Of a stretch of 64,000 nucleotides of DNA, positions 61,359-64,000 are shown piece by piece. Source of the stretch: Dactylonectria macrodidyma (lineage: Eukaryota > Ascomycota > Sordariomycetes > Hypocreales > Nectriaceae); assembly GCA_020744425.1 (NCBI GenBank), contig JAGMUV010000008.1:1426001-1490000 (forward strand), given 5' to 3'. The position numbers were made by a program, and so were the translations under genes. How positions within the stretch are numbered: position 1 is the stretch's first letter; the number at the start of each line of letters is the position of its first letter. The notes under the pieces were generated by a model, which was not told the origin of the DNA, did not search any database, and saw only the letters and a program-made list of their open reading frames with translations.

Positions 61359-62606
61359 ATGAAGTCTTCGCAAAGAATCACCCTGCAGGTCGGGCGACTC
61401 ATCCACTCGCCCATTGGGGCAAGCCCGCGACCCTGTCGGTCCTTTCACCTCACCACCCCGGCCGGACTACCGCGGAAGCGTAGCTTCTTCACTTCGAATC
61501 CGTACCTTTCCCAGGCCACCGAAGGCTCCCGATCCGAACCGATCAAGAATGATCAATCCGCTGCTTCGCCGGCGGCGGCAAAACGGAAGCCGACCCGTGC
61601 CGCCATGGCCAAAAACTCTCTCCGTAGAGTTGCCATTATTGCGCAGCAGCCCAAGCGAGGGTCGGACAATGCGACGGTAGCAGAGGACTCGACCGATGTG
61701 CAATCGACTGTAGCCAGCGCGACGTGCGTTGCCGAGGCGTTCAACATGCCGTTAGTCTTGGAGATTCTGTCGTCGCATGGCTTCGACATCGATCCGGATG
61801 GTACGGGGTTCGACGCCAACGAAGTTCTCCACGCGCGAGGGGTCAATGGCGGGGATATTTTTGTCTTTCCGTCCGGGACAATCGTGACTTGGTCGCTACC
61901 TCCAGACGTCGTCACCAAGCAAATCATGCGGGCCTCGGAAGACCCGCATCCTGTAGAGTGCCGCGAGGTGGAGGATCTCGAGTTCACGACCGACAATGGG
62001 CGCGAGACGAGTTCGCTGAAGGGAGACGTCATTGTGCTGGGCACGCGCAAGGAGCACAAAGACGGCGACAGGCTGGACACGACGCTGGCCAAGGTGGCAT
62101 TTTCCTCTGGCCTGGCGCGCAGCACCAAGCTTGCCGTCCTCGAGGGCACCTTGACGTCGTACTTTGAGAGCACCCGCAACATCCCCGCGCTCCTCTCCCA
62201 AGGTGCTGGCGTGCCCCTCAGTCGCAAGTTTATCCTTCAAAAGACGGGCGAGCTGCTGAGCCTGCGCGCTCGTCTAAACCACTACTCGGAGCTGACCGAC
62301 TCGTTGCCGGACATTTTCTGGGACCACAGCTCCGAACTTGGCCTCGAGGCGTACTACGATCAAGTCGGTCGCGCCCTCGACGTCAATGTGCGCATCCGTG
62401 CCCTTAACCAAAAGATGGACTATGCCGCCGAGATTGCGACCGTTCTCCGCGAAATGTCAAGCGAACAGCACGGGACCCGCCTCGAGCTCATCATTATCCT
62501 CCTAATTGCCGTCGAGGTTGTCTTTGAGCTGCGTCGCATCGTACTGGAATGGTTACAAGAGCGTGAGCTAGCCAGGATGGAAAAGGAGATGCCCAAACTT
62601 GGTTGA
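61359..62606 (+). CDS. DUF155 mitochondrial protein, RMD1/RMND1-like
   Basis: Single-exon frame of 415 residues. MKSSQRITLQVGRLIHSPIG is the preferred start because it begins a basic, Ser-rich presequence suited to mitochondrial import. An in-frame ATG 54 bases upstream is possible. The DUF155 domain covers the centre: GGDIFVFPSGTIVTWSLPPD, DLEFTTDNGRETSSLKGDVI, KVAFSSGLARSTKLAVLEGT, LHYSELTDSL-like RLNHYSELTDSLPDIFWDHS. A C-terminal helix (LELIIILLIAVEVVFELRRI) would anchor it in the inner membrane. Human RMND1 and yeast relatives support mitochondrial translation and organisation, acting as membrane-bound oligomers. Gene order next to SEC14 and MIS14 suggests a conserved neighbourhood. Confidence 0.9.
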   Translation: MKSSQRITLQVGRLIHSPIGASPRPCRSFHLTTPAGLPRKRSFFTSNPYLSQATEGSRSEPIKNDQSAASPAAAKRKPTRAAMAKNSLRRVAIIAQQPKRGSDNATVAEDSTDVQSTVASATCVAEAFNMPLVLEILSSHGFDIDPDGTGFDANEVLHARGVNGGDIFVFPSGTIVTWSLPPDVVTKQIMRASEDPHPVECREVEDLEFTTDNGRETSSLKGDVIVLGTRKEHKDGDRLDTTLAKVAFSSGLARSTKLAVLEGTLTSYFESTRNIPALLSQGAGVPLSRKFILQKTGELLSLRARLNHYSELTDSLPDIFWDHSSELGLEAYYDQVGRALDVNVRIRALNQKMDYAAEIATVLREMSSEQHGTRLELIIILLIAVEVVFELRRIVLEWLQERELARMEKEMPKLG

Positions 62607-63052
62607 CGTGACAAAAACCCCTGGTGCTGCTGTACGATACGACTGCCGATGATACCCAGCTCTGTAGACAGACTCATGGTCAATATACTCCATTCCGAGA
62701 CACCTAGTGAATCCTACAAGTGACATAATTGTACAGCATGGTATCAAATGCCTAGTCGATCCAAGTCGACCATCCGACACCCCTTCGACTTCCTCAACAA
62801 TTCAACCAACACGTTACGAAATCTCCAGTTATCCGGCAAGGCAGCTCCTATAGCCCGTAACATTTTATCTGCAGACCCATCCCTTGCTATTACACTATGG
62901 GTCCATCCGTCCATCCATGGTCAAGAATCCTCACTGGAAATTCTCATGACTAACTCCGCAGGAAATCGATTATCCGCCTCTAAACGCCCGACCAGATCAC
63001 CGCAATCACTCGCCCCTAGATCCAGTCTGTACTGGCTAGTCCAAGAACCTCT
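62607..63052. other. Convergent 3' region
   Basis: Non-coding interval between two stop codons. Short frames only. Confidence 0.5.
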
Positions 63053-63861
63053 TTAAGACGAAGGCTTCCGCTGTTGTAGTCCTGGAATGACTGGCACTGG
63101 AACAGGTGTCACTTTGTGCGGAATATGCCCAACAGGGGTACCATTTAGTGACCGCTGAGGAGTCTGAGGCTTTTGCTGTTGAGCAATGCTAGCTCGAGCG
63201 GCAGCAAGCCGGTTGACGTCCATGGTACCAGTCATTCCCATATTTCCAAGCCCGCCACTAGGTTGGGTTATTTTGTCCGCAAACATGGCGGAACGCTCCT
63301 GTGCTGCGACGCGAGCCTTTGCTTGATCGAGAATTCGCTGCTGCTGGGCCTCGGGGATGACGGTGTGATATCCAGTGAGTCCGGGGTTCTGGGATGCTGC
63401 CGGGTTACTAGGGAACCGGTTCATCTGACTTCCCATGCTCTGGTTTGGTGTATTATATCGCGGGGGTTGCACGCTTGGCGAAGGGCTGTACGGCTGTCGG
63501 TGCTGCACTTGAGGGGACATGTTGCGCTGAGACATGGCTTGACCGTTGGTGTAGGCCGCAAAGGTGTTTTGAGAAGGCGTGCCAGCTTGGTGCGGCGGTG
63601 GGAAGCCTGGCTGGTAGGAGAACCGAGCATTAGGGGTCCCCTGAGGCGGCATTTGACCGTACTGAGGCCGTTGCTGGGTAGCAAACTGCATATTCTGGTG
63701 GCCGTAGGGAGTCTGGGCCTTGGCCAGCTGTGTGGCATACTGATTCGGGAAGCCGTTGGGCCGGGAGTATTGGTTTGGCTGAGGTCGTGGTTGAGAGGGA
63801 GGCATGGACCGTTGCTGTGGTGGGAAGCTAGGCGTGGCCGTTGGGCGAAAGTATTGCTGCG

Positions 63862-63895
<34 letters not shown>

Positions 63896-64000
63896 CATAG
63901 ACGGCGTACGATTGGGGGTTCCATATTGGTTGGCCTGGAAGTGGTTGGCGTACGGAATGGAGGAAACGCTCGGTGTCCGCTGCGGTGGGCGGACCGTCGC
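63053..64000 (-). CDS. C-terminal part of a Gln/Pro-rich protein (truncated by window edge)
   Basis: The frame is open from the right edge to the stop at 63053, so only the last roughly 315 residues are seen and the true start lies outside. Visible sequence begins PPQRTPSVSSIPYANHFQA, then NQYGTPNRTPSM and an 11-residue Gln tract. A low-complexity region rich in Gln, Pro, Asn, Met and Tyr follows. Near the end there are two more ordered patches (VIPEAQQQRILDQAKARVAA, MDVNRLAAARASIAQQQKP). Such tails are typical of chromatin or transcription cofactors, for example large subunits of the NuA4 or SWI/SNF complexes. I cannot decide which, and leave it unnamed. Confidence 0.75.
63855..63897 (-). 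repeat. CAG/CTG trinucleotide run encoding polyglutamine
   Basis: Mostly CAG codons on the minus strand (CTG on the plus strand), interrupted by CAA and CCG. It encodes 11 consecutive Gln, then Pro and two more Gln. Likely to vary in length between strains. Confidence 0.8.

Noticed and set aside
1..64000. tRNA genes or other structured RNAs
   Set aside because: I looked for the GGTTCGA/GGTTCAA T-loop with flanking stems on both strands and found no candidate that folded into a cloverleaf by eye. A tRNAscan or Infernal run would settle this.

Overview
This window looks like nuclear DNA from a filamentous ascomycete, most likely a Sordariomycete and plausibly Hypocreales. The genes carry short introns (about 40-65 bp) with GTAAGT/GTATGT-type donors and CTAAC/CTAAT-type branch sites. 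The conserved genes are fungal-type (LST7, RPT3, GMP synthase, HOT13, MIS14, SEC14, an RMD1/RMND1-like protein). Several families present are largely restricted to filamentous fungi: DUF3176, LaeA/UMTA-like methyltransferase, Clr5-ankyrin and NACHT-type STAND proteins. I saw no tRNA, rRNA, CRISPR array or intact transposon. Exon boundaries were worked out by hand from frame continuity and splice signals; none was checked against transcripts.

Layout. 1-3002 is a pyrimidine-rich leader. 3.0-8.6 kb is a conserved block: LST7/folliculin-like, RPT3, and a small conserved protein. 8.6-30.9 kb is an accessory block. It holds an orphan gene under a TATA box fused to a perfect hairpin, a GIY-YIG-like protein, a frame-disrupted orphan, two small genes, a 1,366-residue mucin-like secreted protein, an ankyrin protein, two minisatellites, a gene relic, and a cluster of tiny proteins sharing an N-terminal MC...CxxC pattern. 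31-39 kb carries an 11-exon GMP synthase with unusual sequence features, then four minus-strand genes ending with a DUF3176 membrane protein. 39.9-46.2 kb carries HOT13 (overlapping an SDR gene tail to tail), a hidden two-exon secreted cysteine-rich protein, an orphan, a nine-exon methyltransferase and a class I glutamine amidotransferase. 46.6-57.7 kb holds a Clr5-ankyrin protein and a NACHT STAND protein, flanking 3 kb of near gene-free DNA and an MFS sugar transporter. 58.8-64 kb returns to conserved genes: MIS14, SEC14, an RMD1-like protein and the end of a Gln/Pro-rich protein.

The conserved genes serve nutrient signalling, proteolysis, purine synthesis, mitochondrial import, kinetochore assembly and lipid transfer and do not form one pathway. 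The accessory blocks look like lineage-specific islands: small or secreted proteins, receptor-like proteins, tandem repeats, gene relics and an AT-rich dispersed repeat in three copies. The most unusual signals are the TATA-plus-hairpin promoters, the tiny MC...CxxC cluster, the spliced cysteine-rich secreted protein, the 30-bp array that ends at the MIS14 start codon, and the atypical GMP synthase.
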